Shown here in pieces: positions 24,355-36,140 of a stretch of DNA of 64,000 nucleotides; within the stretch, counting starts at the first letter, position 1, and every line of letters begins with the position of its first letter. The notes beneath the pieces were generated by a model. That model was given only the letters and a program-made list of their open reading frames with translations, was not told where the DNA came from and did no database searches. Source of the DNA: Mesocentrotus franciscanus (Eukaryota; Echinodermata; Echinoidea; Camarodonta; Strongylocentrotidae); contig CP137679.1 of NCBI GenBank assembly GCA_037976565.1, forward strand, positions 4,989,710 through 5,053,709, read 5' to 3'. The translations under genes and the position numbers were made by a program.

Positions 24355-24619
24355 GTGCGTTTCTACACGATTGGTGCATCTATTCATCTCCTTATCTCAT
24401 CATTTCGCTCCACACCAACACATCGCATCACATCTTTTTCTGAACTCTGAGATGGATACGAAGAAAGTGCAATTTATTTGTTTCGGATCTTGAAAATAGG
24501 AGTCCGGATTATATTTCTGATTAAAGCCCTGACTGTGCCAGAATAATCTTCGGGAATTCTGCACGCACATCCTGGAAGAAACCTTATTGAATTAAGGAAG
24601 TGGAAAGGTAAAAAATTTA

Positions 24620-26576
24620 TCTGGATTTGTCGCGAGAGTGCTTGCTATGCGTACAAAAAATGATGAATGCCAAATTTATTCTTGCTCATGTCGCATTTCC
24701 TTCAAGCATATTTTATTCGTGCTTATTTTTTCTGTAATTTTTGTAATTATAACGGAATCACATCCTATTGGTGTGTTTGTGACGTTTTGCAATACTGAGA
24801 GAAGCTGATATGTAAATATTTTTTACCGGCTGACTAAGCAAGAATCGAAGAAAAAAGAACGACCCAATATCATATGTAATATTCAGGTACGATAAACATG
24901 TATGTGACTGCTCCAAATCTAACAGTCGAGGATCACATTACATCATCCCATTTTCCATTTTTTCCTTCTGCCTCTTTTTCATATCCTCGTGCGGTTTCTA
25001 TTTCGGTCAATTTTCTGTCCTTTTTACATAATTCTTGTTGAACATTTTCTACCTCTTTTTTAACATGGTTACTCAGAAAGTAAACAAATTTCAGTAAATG
25101 AATAAGTAATATCGTCATGCAATTTGAATTGCTGATAACTGTACACTATTTTCGAATTATCGATTAATTTGCAAAGAGTGTCGTCTGCGAAAGGTAGCAT
25201 TTCAAATGATGTTTACGAATGGAGTATTTGCTGTCACACTTTTGTATATTTACGTCAAACGGCTGTCATACGTAAGCTCAGTTTCTCTGATCTATTCCCA
25301 GTTGTAAATATGTATGTGCAAGTTATAGGTTAAGGGGAAAATGCATGTATATTAAAATAAATTATTGGGCTCTAAACCTACTCTCTTTGGTAGCATATGC
25401 AGTTGGAGGTTTATATATATATATATATGTGTGTGTGATTTTTATTCTATACTGATATTTCTGTTTTTGTTTGTTTTTTTTGCTGTTTTTATTCAAATAT
25501 TATGTGAGATATTCAGTTTCCTGACATATAAATGTACTATATTACATGTATGAGTAATTCTTAGAATTCACTTTTACACTGAAGTTATTGTGTTCTTAAT
25601 GTCGAATCCAAGGCAATATAGTATTTCAAAATGATGATGATAATGATTGAAAATAATAATAATAATAAAAATAAAAATAATTGTTATTAGTAGTAGTATT
25701 ATCATTACTATTATTGTTATTATTATTATTATCATTATTGTTACTATTATTATTATTGTTATTATTATTATTATTATTATTATTTATATATAAATTTTCA
25801 ATATTATTATGATCTAATTATTTATTCATTTATTTTCCCCCTAACATACATAAAGGGTAGGGTAAACAGTTTCATTCGATACTTTCTGTGTTGGTCCGCC
25901 TCTCACTTGAAAATGCGTTTGTTTATATCTTACTGATTAATATCAATGCCCAAGAAAGCGTTGGTAAATCAACTGCAATATGGATACAATTGGAATAATA
26001 ACGATTCAAGTTAACCTATGGTTTGAACAGAATATGTATGTTTTTGCTATACACCGAGATAAAAAATAATGTTTTGTGGCCCAAAATATTTCCTTATCCC
26101 TTTCTCCACTGCTATAATGCACAAAAATCAAACACACATTTTATATATCTGGATATCTGCGGATTAAAACTGGACAAGGTACAACAAATTCACGCCTTTT
26201 AGCTAAAAAAAAAACACGACAGGTCCACACAATTTAACACCGGTTGGTTACTTTATCCATTAAACGAGCCTGCACGACACATGCAATTGACATTTCAAGA
26301 TTCCGTCAATTTAAGAACCCCTGATTGATGTCCCGTCGTGCTATGGTCTCTCTTTTGTTGTATTTCCTTGTTTCACATTGGGTTTCTTGCAATGCATCTA
26401 TTTCTTGTTTACTCGTTTCGTCATCTCCGCAACACGAAACACAGTTTGTAATCCGTTTGGCCGCTCGAAGAAAATAAGAGAGAAGAATATAGAATGGCCT
26501 CGTCAACGGGTTTTTTTCGGGAAAAAACGTCTACATGGACGGGTTTCTATGGAAACTAAAGGGCAAATTTGTTAAA
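24620..26576. other. No gene recognised; trinucleotide tract
   Basis: ATT/ATC repeats at about 25625-25800, otherwise AT-rich unique sequence. Confidence 0.5.
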
Positions 26577-27186
26577 GTCAGAGAGAGCGTGAGGAAGGGT
26601 TTCCTATGTTGTCCAGCATAATCACTACACGGTTAACGTCAGAGAGAGCGTGAGGGAGTGGTTTCCTATGTTGTCCAGCATAATCTCGACACGGTTAAAG
26701 TCAGAGAGAGCGTGAGGAAGGGATTTCCTATGTTGTCCAGCATAATAACTACACGGTTAAAGTCAGAGAGAGCGTGAGGAAGGGATTTCCTATGTTGTCC
26801 AGCATAATCACTACACGGTTAAAGTCAGAGAGAGCGTGAGGAAGGGGTTTCCTATGTTGTCCAGCATAATCACTACACGGTTAAAGTCAGAGAGAGCGCG
26901 AGGAAGGGGTTTCCTATGTTGTCCAGCATAATCACGACACGGTTAAAGTCAGAGAGAGCGTGAGGAAGGGGTTTCCTATGTTGTCCAGCATAATCACTAC
27001 ACGGTTAAAGTCAGAGAGAGCGTGAGGAAGGGGTTTCCGATGTTGTCCAGCATAATCACTACACGGTTAAAGTCAGAGAGAGCGTGAAGAAGTGGTTTCC
27101 AATGTTGTCCAGCATAATCACTACACGGTTAAAGTCAGAAAGGGCGTGAGGGTTTCATATGTTATCCAGCATAATCACTACACGGT
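26577..27186. repeat. 62-bp minisatellite, ten copies
   Basis: GTCAGAGAGAGCGTGAGGAA, then GG.TTTCC.ATGTTGTCCAGC, then ATAATCACTACACGGTTAAA. Units start near 26577, 26638, 26700, 26762, 26824, 26886, 26948, 27010, 27072 and 27134, with the last truncated. Copies differ by only a few bases, so the array is young. Confidence 0.93.
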
Positions 27187-27955
27187 GGGAACAAAATGTA
27201 GTAGAACAACATCAAGTAATGATGGAAAAAATAGTAATGGTGATTTAATAATTTTTTTCTTTAAAGATTATAAAATCATAATGATGACGATAAAACAATG
27301 ATAATGATTATAATAATAATGATGATACTAATAATGATAGTAATAATAATAATAATGATAATAATAATAAACATAATAATGACTAAACAAAATAACAACA
27401 ACAATATAACTTCTATAATAACAATAAAACTGGTTGTAATGATAATGTTCCCGAAACTTCAAAATGATTGTATATGAAATTAAAGATATAGGCTATCTCA
27501 GGACTAAAACGTTAAAATCGGGGATGTCAACGTTTGCGTGCATAGCACTGCTAAGGCAAAATATCAGAAAATGTAGCAGTTCCCCTTCTCCTTTAGCTTT
27601 GTAAACAGTCAATTTCGCCTCAGCAGTATCATGTATTGATGCATTATTTATACCCACCAAAGGAGTAATGCAAAATACCATAAACATAGATGGCGTTCTA
27701 TGCCTCGTGCCCTGCTTGTAAACAGCGATTTTTATTCTATTATCATATTATTTGTTTTTACTTGATTAGGAGGTGTAAGTTGGAATAGCCTAAATTGATT
27801 CGATAAAGTTCTAACATCGATTTGTAGGAATTAAAAGCTCATTTGCTCTTCGGAATCGTGACTGGTATTCGTATTAACGGACAAGGCGTTGTGTGTTAAA
27901 GCTCTGTGTACTAAGAGTTTATACAGACCCCCTGCTCTCCGACAAATAAAGGGGG
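27187..27955. other. No gene recognised; ATA tract
   Basis: AAT/GAT repeats at about 27295-27425, then unique sequence. Confidence 0.5.
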
Positions 27956-28280
27956 TAAATAGAGAGTTAGATAGGAAGAGATTAAGAGAGAGTGAGAAGG
28001 AAAAGATTGAGAATTAAAAGATACAGAACAGGGGTAAGATAGAGAGTTAGAAAATAGAAAAGAAAAATAGATAGAGAGATAGACAGAGAAAGAGAGAGAG
28101 AGTTAGAAAGAGAGAGAGAGAGAGGTGGAGAGTTAGAAAGAGAGAGAGAGAGAGAGCCGGGGGTAAAGGGAGGGAATGAGTTAACGGCAGAAAAAACACC
28201 CACCAAGAGAGATAGATAAGGTATAGTGAGAGAGTGAGTGAGGGATCTAAATGAAGAAAGAAAGAAAGAGAAAGGAGGCG
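27956..28280. repeat. GA/GATA microsatellite cluster
   Basis: Purine-rich GA and GTTAGAAAGA repeats. Confidence 0.9.
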
Positions 28281-29345
28281 GTAAAATCGAAGATGAAATA
28301 TGAATTCGATCAATTTTACACTACTGCAAATGGAGTGGAGCGCGAGCGAGCCTTTCTCGAATAAAAGAAAAAATGAGGGAAAAACCCGAGTGTTGTACAA
28401 GCGAATAGCATTTAATCAAGTTTTCTCGCTACATTGCTGGTCGGCAGAATGTTTAAATCAAATTGCGTTATCACTGATCTCCTGAGCAGGCGTTATCGGG
28501 GGGCATTTCATCAGTATTTCTATGATTTGCTAATTTTAAAAGATGTACCCATACGTGACGATAACTCCCTTGTTTACTGCTTGTCTCTGACAAGCAGGGA
28601 CAAATTCCTTGTCATAGATTTGAATCGAATGAAACGTTTCAGAAAATACCTGCTCCTCTTATCAACGTCCTTTGAACGCACAGCTTTGATCTACTACTTA
28701 GTCCCTTTTCTGTATTTAGAAACCAGCGTTCTCCCCCCTTTTCTATCTTTTTTTTAATCATTCTCTCCCTTTTCTAGTCATATTTAGGTTAAACTGAGGG
28801 TTGTGAGCTCGTATCAAACTTTATGCTTACACTGTAGTCCTGCTATATCAAGTTTATTTAATTCATTTTGATTATGCATTAAGCGGGTAACTTAAAGAAT
28901 AAGTGCAGATATGCTATAAGATAAGATTTATTCCTGTCTATTGATGTACAACACTCCTTACGAAATTGTACAAGAGATATATAAGTAAAGATATTCTTGG
29001 CATGATGTAGTTCATTTTAGCGTGACATGGGCGCAGCTATTTTCTTGATAATATGACGTACCGGGCGAACTTGTTAATGTAGCATGCACTAAGCTCTAAC
29101 TGGAAAGACTATTTAACTCATTAACAAACACCTATATAAGAGGGGAACAGATGTAACTCATTAATTAAAAAAAACTAAAATATAGCAGTTGACAAACCTA
29201 TTTCATTTATGCGAAACCTTCACCCAAGTAGAGCATCAACTTATTTATGCGATTTGCGTTTCCGACAGTTGTAGTACAAAAGATAATAGCAGGAGACTGA
29301 CATGCTTCGTCACAACACACGCGTTGGAAGGAGGCATCCGCACAT
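28281..29345. other. No gene recognised
   Basis: A 107-codon frame at 28434-28757 is not recognisable and lacks splice or homology support. Confidence 0.4.
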
Positions 29346-29918
29346 TTAAAGCCCAAGTCCACCCGATTTTCAAAAATTATAACATGTTGTAAATAAATCA
29401 AAGGTTAAAACTGCCAAATATCACGGGCGTACTTCAATCAGGTGATTTTTAAGAGCGATTTTTGTTTCGGGTATTTCGAGCAAAACATTTATATTGCTGT
29501 ACGGATGTGACGTATGCTCCTCACAACGAAAGTGCCAGCGGTATACATTCTGACAATAGGCTATTTTCGTAATGTAACCAAATTTAATGCATACGTCTTT
29601 GTGAAGTGCCTCTATACAAACTATTTCATTCACCTGATAAGAATAATAGTGTTTCATTATTCTTATCAGGTGAATGAAATAGTTTGTATCGAGGCACTTC
29701 ACAAAGACGTATGCATTAAATTTGGTTACATTACGAATCTGTGTTGTGAGGACCCTACGTCACAACCGACTCGCTCATTAACTTGTTTTTGCTCATTAAA
29801 AAAAATTATTAAAAATAAATCTGAGCACCATTTTCCAAAACCAAGTTATATTTGGGCTTTTTAGATTTTTGTCTATCTAATCAGCTCAACTTTTCAGTGG
29901 AGTGGACTTGTACTTTAA
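29346..29918. mobile_element. TTAA-flanked inverted-repeat element, 565 bp, with large internal hairpin
   Basis: The element at 29350-29914 begins AGCCCAAGTCCACCC and ends GGAGTGGACTTGTACT, and has TTAA on each side (29346-29349, 29915-29918). TTAA duplication is typical of piggyBac-type transposition. Inside is an inverted repeat with 82-bp arms. Related termini occur at 63100-63210 and 55973. No transposase frame. Confidence 0.75.
29566..29737. repeat. 82-bp-arm hairpin with 8-nt loop
   Basis: Arms 29566-29647 and 29656-29737 are complementary with one mismatch that I can find (CCTCTATAC against CCTCGATAC). Such near-identity implies recent formation or conversion between the arms. Confidence 0.9.
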
Positions 29919-30044
29919 ATACATTTTGATGTTGTACAATGTATTTCAATAAAATAAATGATTTTTTAAATCTTTTTAATAATAAGAAAAAAAATAAAAC
30001 CTCAAACCACGTCTCCTCGAAAGTTCATTTAGCACCCAATAACA

Positions 30045-30361
30045 GGCCAAGATGTTTTGGTCCAGTTGCTAAGCCTCCAGACTGTGAACCACAATGTACG
30101 GGGTTAGAATCCCTGTCACAGCACTAACGTCATTTGCATGGTAAGACGTTAATCCACATTTGCCACACTCCACCCAGGTGAGATAAATGGGTAGGCCTAT
30201 CTGGTAGAATTATTCCTTGAAATGCACTGTGCACTGTGCACTGATAACGATTGCCGGCGCTAAAGCTAGGGTAATAATGTCCAAAGCTCTTTTCGGAATA
30301 TCATAGGGACGTTATAATATGATGCAAGAACGGATTACTATTATCATTATCATTATTATTG
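30045..30361 (+). mobile_element. tRNA-derived SINE, near full length, plus strand
   Basis: The head has a diverged A box and the B-like GGGGTTAGAATCCC, then the body block CACTCCACCCAGGTGAGATA, then CCGGCGCTAAAGCTAGGGTA, and a tail CAAGAACGGATTACTATTAT. Confidence 0.75.
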
Positions 30362-30864
30362 TAGGGCGGGATTTTTTTTTCAATAAAAAAGGAGGTATGA
30401 GTAACAGATTAAACATAAATAGCGTTCAGCAAAAGATGGTTTTTTAACTGGTGAAAAGGGTTTATTGTGAAGCATAGGAGTAGTTTACGTGATTACAGAT
30501 AGTTTTGATTTCATATTTTTTACAAGTAAATGTAATGTCCTGGAATAGTTTAATGTCATTAAGAGTCTATAGAATTAAAAGACAAGATTATCTAGGTACA
30601 GAACATATATATGACGATCCGTTTCCTTCAGAGTAAGTACTTCAAATCGAAATTCACTATTACGTCAAACGTAACATTTTATATTGCTAGGGAAAGAACT
30701 TGCTATGTAAACAGGATAATGATGGACAATACAACCAATACATGTGCCCTTAAAAACAGCCATTTACAGCAGTCGAAAGCACATGTCTATATTATTCAGA
30801 AACAAAAGATGCACCTGCTGTCGGAGAAGAATACGATTAAAGGTAGTGTCTGTATTGTTTATAG
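30362..30864. other. No gene recognised
   Basis: Unique AT-rich sequence. Confidence 0.5.
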
Positions 30865-31024
30865 ATAAATAGATATATAGATAGATATATAGATAGATAT
30901 ATAGATAGATATATAGATAGATATAGATAGATATATAGATAGATATATAGATAGATATATAGATAGATATATAGATAGATATATAGATAGATAAATAGAT
31001 AGATATATAAATAGATAGATAGAT
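30865..31024. repeat. GATA/TATAGATAGA microsatellite
   Basis: About 160 bp of GATAGATATATA units. Confidence 0.95.
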
Positions 31025-31110
31025 ATTCCTACCACAACGGTCACCGTGGGAGTATATGGCAATTACTATCATAAAGGCTTTCGTCATCCTACCTGTTCCC
31101 CATTTCTCTC

Positions 31111-31210
31111 CTGAGTGCTTGCCATAGGACATTAGTGCCGTGTCGGGGATCGAACCCACGACCTTTGCCATTTCCAGTCATGTGTTCAAATCACTCGACT
31201 ACGACACCTC
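31111..31210 (-). mobile_element. tRNA-derived SINE head, minus strand
   Basis: Reversed B box GGGGATCGAACCCAC and reversed 5' end ACTACGACACCTC. The body is missing beyond CTTGCCATAGGACATTAGTG. Confidence 0.7.
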
Positions 31211-31707
31211 TAAGTTTGATTTCGTAACGCCGGCAAAAATCCGAGGCTAAGAACGCCAATTCAACGTTGATTGTGCTTCTTGAAACAGGTGTGAATTAAA
31301 TCAGCGAAATCAACTCCAGTGCAAATCAATAATGTTATTCCCAACGACATATCAACAATGACGCAGTCTACACCATCGTAATAGAGTTTCCAGTAGTGCG
31401 CGGCTTTCCGTTGCACCGCCCTCACCAGTATACCGGACAAGAGGAATTCTTGATGCATCGGTTTGCTGTTTTGTTCCACTATTATTTTGTCTGCTTCGAA
31501 ATCGATAGTCTACCGAAATTACGGAAAACTGGGGATGGAGATAGGGAGAGAAAGAAGAGGAAAAATGAAGACCGGAGACAGAAGCAGAATCCGTGATTTT
31601 TTTTATTTGACGGCACTGTACTTATCTACAATTGAACTCTTATTGCTTTAGTAAGGATACAAAGTAGTAATTTGATTTATATTTGTGAATCTAGGGCTAG
31701 TGCTGAT

Positions 31708-31760
31708 CAGAGGCGGATTCAGAATTTCCAGGAAAGAGGAGGTGCGGAAGTGTTTGGAAG
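31708..31760 (+). mobile_element. Possible truncated hAT-like terminus
   Basis: CAGAGGCGGATTCAG resembles the CAGTGGCGGATCCAG end of the intact MITEs at 17598 and 44363. No opposite end is seen nearby. Confidence 0.3.
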
Positions 31761-31931
31761 AGGCGCCTATTGCAGATGATTACAATTCAGATACATTTCA
31801 GATAAATGTTTGAAAAAGGGTACCTACATGTTATATGATTGAAATATATATCGTATATGTATCTATTTTCATCATCTGCCAGAGTCCTCCCTGTTAAAAC
31901 AAAATAATTATCATCATAGATAACAGATAAA

Positions 31932-31935
<4 letters not shown>

Positions 31936-31983
<48 letters not shown>
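31936..31983. repeat. AAT trinucleotide tract
   Basis: Uninterrupted (AAT)n, the tail of the adjacent reversed SINE. Confidence 0.95.
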
Positions 31984-31984
<1 letters not shown>

Positions 31985-32252
31985 TTTGGGTTTTGTATAG
32001 CGTTTATGTCTGTCAGACTTGACACTCCTGGCGCTCCACGACTATTACTCCAGCTTTAGCATGGCTGCCATTATGCCGCTCTAGCATTTCAAGGAATTAA
32101 ATCCTGCTATGTACCCATTTACCTCACTTGGGTCGAATGTGGAAAATGTAAATGAATGTCTTGCCAAAGGACATTAGTCCCGCGGCGGGATTCGAACCGC
32201 GAACCATGCGATCCACAGTCCGGTGACTTATCCACTAGATCACGACACCTCC
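31985..32252 (-). mobile_element. tRNA-derived SINE, full length, minus strand
   Basis: On the reverse strand: GGTGTCGTGATCTAGTGGAT (A box), CGGTTCGAATCCCGCCG (B box), the body, and a tail at the left ending in AAT repeats. This is the best-preserved head in the window. Confidence 0.85.
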
Positions 32253-32524
32253 ATATGGAGCGAAGTGTATGTATCAGAAGCTACACTTCATTTGGCGTCC
32301 CTTGTATGGTCAATAAAGGAACGCAGAAAATATAGAAATACAAGGGTGTAATTCTCTTTTAACGTAATTAATAACAGTTCTATCAATATTTTAATTTATG
32401 CTCATTGCAGATAGATGTATTACACACCTTAACAATTTTCATTTCTGTCTCCAAATATTTTGATCAGTATATATACGAATTTACCGAGAAGACTGATGAC
32501 AGGATTCAGACACTCTGCAACATG

Positions 32525-33450
32525 TACACTGTAAAAACCAGGGTGTAGAAATTCTTACACCAGTATGGTATTGAATTTGTTGACACCATTGGTGTTGATT
32601 ATAATCTCAGTGGTGTTATTTTTAACACCGGTCAGATTTAAGCATGCATTAATAATTACTGGGTGTTAAGTAACATGGTGTAGTTTCATGCTCGGTGTTG
32701 AAAGTATCATCACGTGATTTCGTTTAAGGCGGTTGATTGGTCGAATAAGTTTTCACAAAGTGTACGCGCGCTTAATGATTACTTTACACGTGTTCACAGA
32801 AAAATACATTTATCATGATTTGTTAAGCAAATTATGACAATGCACATCAATTTTGTGATTTGTATTTTCCTTTGGCAATTATTGACCAATAGATTATTTG
32901 TCCGATCTTACTTTAACGTTTTAGCAATAGATATATTGATGATATGATTACTAACCAAGAAACAACATGCATGTTTATTATATATTCGTGTACCAGCCTG
33001 TATCACTTAGATGTTAATCTTGAATTTACTTCAAATGATCTATGTGATGGAGTTAATGCAATGGAGATTCGAATATACCTATTGTTGGACAGTTGCCAAC
33101 ATCGATTATGAATTATCAGTTTACCACTGGTTCTTCTACCCTCGTCGATAATGGTCGATAATAGGGAATATGGATTGTGGGACCATTAGAAACCCATAGA
33201 AAAATCTCTAGTGGATCAACAAGAATATAAACACCAAAAGTGGAATTGAATTTGTTATGATTACAGATATTGCTGTTAATCTACGCCAGTAGGAGTTGTC
33301 AAATATTAACACCAAGAGTGGAATTGAATTGTTTAATTCCAAACCCTCGTGTTAAATAACACCAGCTGGTGTTTTCCGATATAGATACCGGGAAAGTGTT
33401 AAAATTAACACCAATGGTGTTGAATTTAACACCCTTGTTTTTGCAGTGTA
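32525..33450. mobile_element. TA-flanked inverted-repeat element, 922 bp
   Basis: The element at 32527-33448 starts CACTGTAAAAACCAGGGTGT and ends AACACCCTTGTTTTTGCAGTG, with TA on each side. Many ACACC/GGTGT motifs cluster near both ends as short subterminal inverted repeats. No coding frame. Confidence 0.65.
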
Positions 33451-33498
33451 CGTGGCTTTTGGAAACTCTTTTATCCTGGTGGAAGTTTTTTTTTTAAA

Positions 33499-33712
33499 CC
33501 TGACTGCTAAGAAAGCATATTCAAAACAAAATCGATTAGAATTGTTTGCTTGTTAGTAAGCGACCAGGCTACAGACGGATTTAAGTCATTTCCGAGAGAC
33601 TTAGCGATGAGGATTAATGACTTCCCATACGACACTAAAGCATCGACTTGGTTTCGAACCGGGGACCTCCCGATTACGAGACCACTGCTTACCACTGAGC
33701 CATCGCGCCTCC
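33499..33712 (-). mobile_element. Second SINE family (TGGCTCAGTGG type), full copy
   Basis: On the reverse strand: GGCGCGATGGCTCAGTGGTA (A box), GGTTCGAAACCAAG (B box), and an end in TTTCTTAGCAGTCAGG. The middle retains about 100 bp lost from the copy at 10167-10281. Confidence 0.75.
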
Positions 33713-33777
33713 CTAAACATGACCACATGAAGACAAGATTTCGGATCTAATAATGATGATAAAAATAATGATAATAT

Positions 33778-33913
33778 ACAAATGATGCGTGCGCATGAGT
33801 TCATTATACGATCTATCCGCACTCGAGTTGTGGATGTATCTGATAGATACACACAGCATCAACGAGGGCGGATAGATCGTATAATGAACGAATGAAAACA
33901 TGCATCATTTGTT
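33778..33913. mobile_element. Fold-back element with ~48-bp arms
   Basis: The left arm begins ACAAATGATGCGTG and the right arm ends CATGCATCATTTGT. Inner arms TCATTATACGATCTATCCGC are perfectly complementary. Non-coding. Confidence 0.7.
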
Positions 33914-34039
33914 TTATACAACGAAACTCCTAGATCCTTGTTATTTGATGTTTTAAAAAAAATCATTCAAGATTGTTTCGTGACAGTACAGTATGGCTGA
34001 CAAATAAATCTCAAGTTTAAGGCTTAATTTAGCGCATAC

Positions 34040-34440
34040 ATAGATATAGCAAGCGCACTTACCTATATACCTATTTACGCATAGTGCTGCGCAAGAATAG
34101 GCCTGCGCAAGAATAGGCCCATGCCCCTGGGCCCATGCACACACAGTATTAAGCGCTAAGCTCTACGCGCACTACTGCGCATCATGTACATGCGCTAAAA
34201 AGCATGCAAAAGGACTGGAAAATATTGCACGCTCTTTCATGAAAAAGCGTGCAATAGGCTCAGTAAATGAATCACACGTGACCGCGCATGACCAATCAAT
34301 TGATTAGGATCTGGGAGTGAGTTGTATAAAACAGTAGAACAGTAGAACAGTAGAACAATAGTGTGTAACACAAAGTTTCACTTGATATGATAGCACTTAG
34401 TGCTTTAGTTGAAGTAAAGTCTTTCAAGAAAAATTACGGA
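34040..34440. other. Promoter- or LTR-like segment
   Basis: Contains GACCAATCA, a TATA-like GTATAAAAC about 40 nt later, then an 8-bp triplicate CAGTAGAA and CTTTAGTTGAAGTAAAGTC. CCAAT plus TATA in a short non-coding block is common in LTRs, but no TG..CA ends, primer-binding site or gag/pol sequence is visible. Confidence 0.25.
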
Positions 34441-35004
34441 CTTGATCCTGTTTTGCGGAATAATAATAATAATGATAATAACTATTAGGGATAATAATAA
34501 TTATGATAACAAAAAAATATTTTTACCACTATCGTACTCTTGCTTATTTTTTGCTCATATTAAACGTGGTCTAGAGTTCTGCCGATGACGAAAATTCTTT
34601 ATTTTAGGACAGAAAAAAAGTCAAACAAATACAATGATATCCCACTAAAAAAAAATTGTTAGGAAATGTATTAAAAGCTTGATTAATGACCATTCTATGA
34701 TCAGGATATTGAGTTAAAAGTCGGTAACCTGCGATTTCTTAGTTTTTTATTTTTTATTTTTTTTATTCAAGAAATGTGATTACTTTCAATTTTTGAGCAG
34801 CAGTTGCTTGCAATGTGTGCATAGGTCCAAACAAACGTAGGCCTATACTGGATGATTACCAATTAAAAATGAGTACTTTACAGTCTCTCTCAACATTGGC
34901 ATTTAATTACCTGAGCTTCGAATCGACTTGACGTGATGACTTCGGATAACGCCATTTTGTTCTTTCTGGTAATGATAGTGAAGGAGGACACTTGTCCTTA
35001 CACT

Positions 35005-35310
35005 ACAGTCAGGTTCACACGACAAAGTTTATGTCGTAGTTAAATGACTTCTAGCCTGGATTGTACTTTCAAACTTTCAACACTCGTTACTTTTCCGTAC
35101 ACTACAGTTAGGTTCACACGACAGTCTATTAACTTAAAGATTAGGTCGTAGTTAAATGACTTAATTCCTGGCTTGTACTTTCAAACTTTCAACACTCGTT
35201 GCTCCGGTCCTTTGTGAAAACCTTGTCGTTGTTAGTGGATCATACTTTGTTTAGAGCTTTGAGGTTTTGCCACGTTGAAGTTTAAGCCTATGGCGGTCCC
35301 GTGTGAACTT
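35005..35310. mobile_element. Probable inverted-repeat element with duplicated left end
   Basis: ACACTACAGT(C/T)AGGTTCACACGAC, GTCGTAGTTAAATGACTT and TTTCAAACTTTCAACACTCG occur twice in tandem (about 95 bp). A diverged complement of the end (GTCCCGTGTGAACTTAG) lies on the right. Confidence 0.5.
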
Positions 35311-35479
35311 AGTTTACAACTTTGTCTCTCTGAATAATCAGATCATCTATTTTACATCCATATCCTCGCTGGTGCAAAATTCGGACAATGATAGCAAGCG
35401 TAAAATGAATAGTCGTAGAGGAACCTGTCTTGGGAAATCTTCGAATTGCATTCCATAGTCAGGCACTGTCTCGTGAGAT

Positions 35480-35528
35480 GTGAGAGTTGAAGGATATGTC
35501 ACATGGTACAAGGATTAATAATGAGGGT

Positions 35529-35559
<31 letters not shown>

Positions 35560-36140
35560 TAAGGAGCGAGGATGAGACGGTGTGCGTGTGTCGGTGTGTG
35601 TGTGTTTGTTTGTATGTGTGTTTGTGTTGAAAGAAATGTCACATGGAGTAGGGATAAATAAGGAGTTTGAGATAGAGAGACAGAGAAAAAAAGGGGGAGA
35701 GAGAGAGAGGGAGAAGGAAATAGAGAGAGAGAGAAAGCAGAGAAGAGGGTGTGTGTGTGTGTGTGTGTGCTGAAGGCAATGTCACATGAAATAGGGGTTA
35801 ATGAGGGGTTTGAGAAAGAGAGAAAGAGAAAAGGAGTGAGAGAAGGAAAGAGAGAGGGTGATAGAGAGAGAGAGAGAAAGAGAAAGAGAAGAGGATGGGG
35901 TGTGTGTATGTGTGTGCGTTGTGCGCTGAAGGCTATGTCACAGGGAATAGGGGTTACTGAGGAGTTTGAGATAGAGAGAAACTGAGAGAGAGAGAGAGAG
36001 AGAAATAAATAGAAAGAGAGAGAGAGAGAGAGAGAAGAGGATGTGGTGGTGGTGGTGGTGTGTGTGTGGGTGTGTATGTGTGCGTGTGTGCTAAAGGCAA
36101 TCTCACATGGAATAGGGGTTGATAATGGGGCAGAAAGAAA
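35480..36140. repeat. Compound minisatellite, ~140-165-bp units
   Basis: Five units, each (GA)n, then (GT)n, then GCTGAAGGCAATGTCACATG and GAATAGGGGTTAATGAGGAG. Unit spacing varies with the length of the dinucleotide parts. Confidence 0.85.

Noticed and set aside
26577..27186. CRISPR-like regular repeats
   Set aside because: Units are contiguous with no unique spacers, and the genome is eukaryotic; it is a minisatellite.
31985..32252. Possible true tRNA genes at the A-box/B-box matches
   Set aside because: Heads have recognisable promoter boxes but no complete cloverleaf, and are joined to a shared body and ATT-repeat tail. They are SINEs, as are the copies at 8829, 10167, 23690, 30045, 31111, 33499, 53465, 59366 and 62801.
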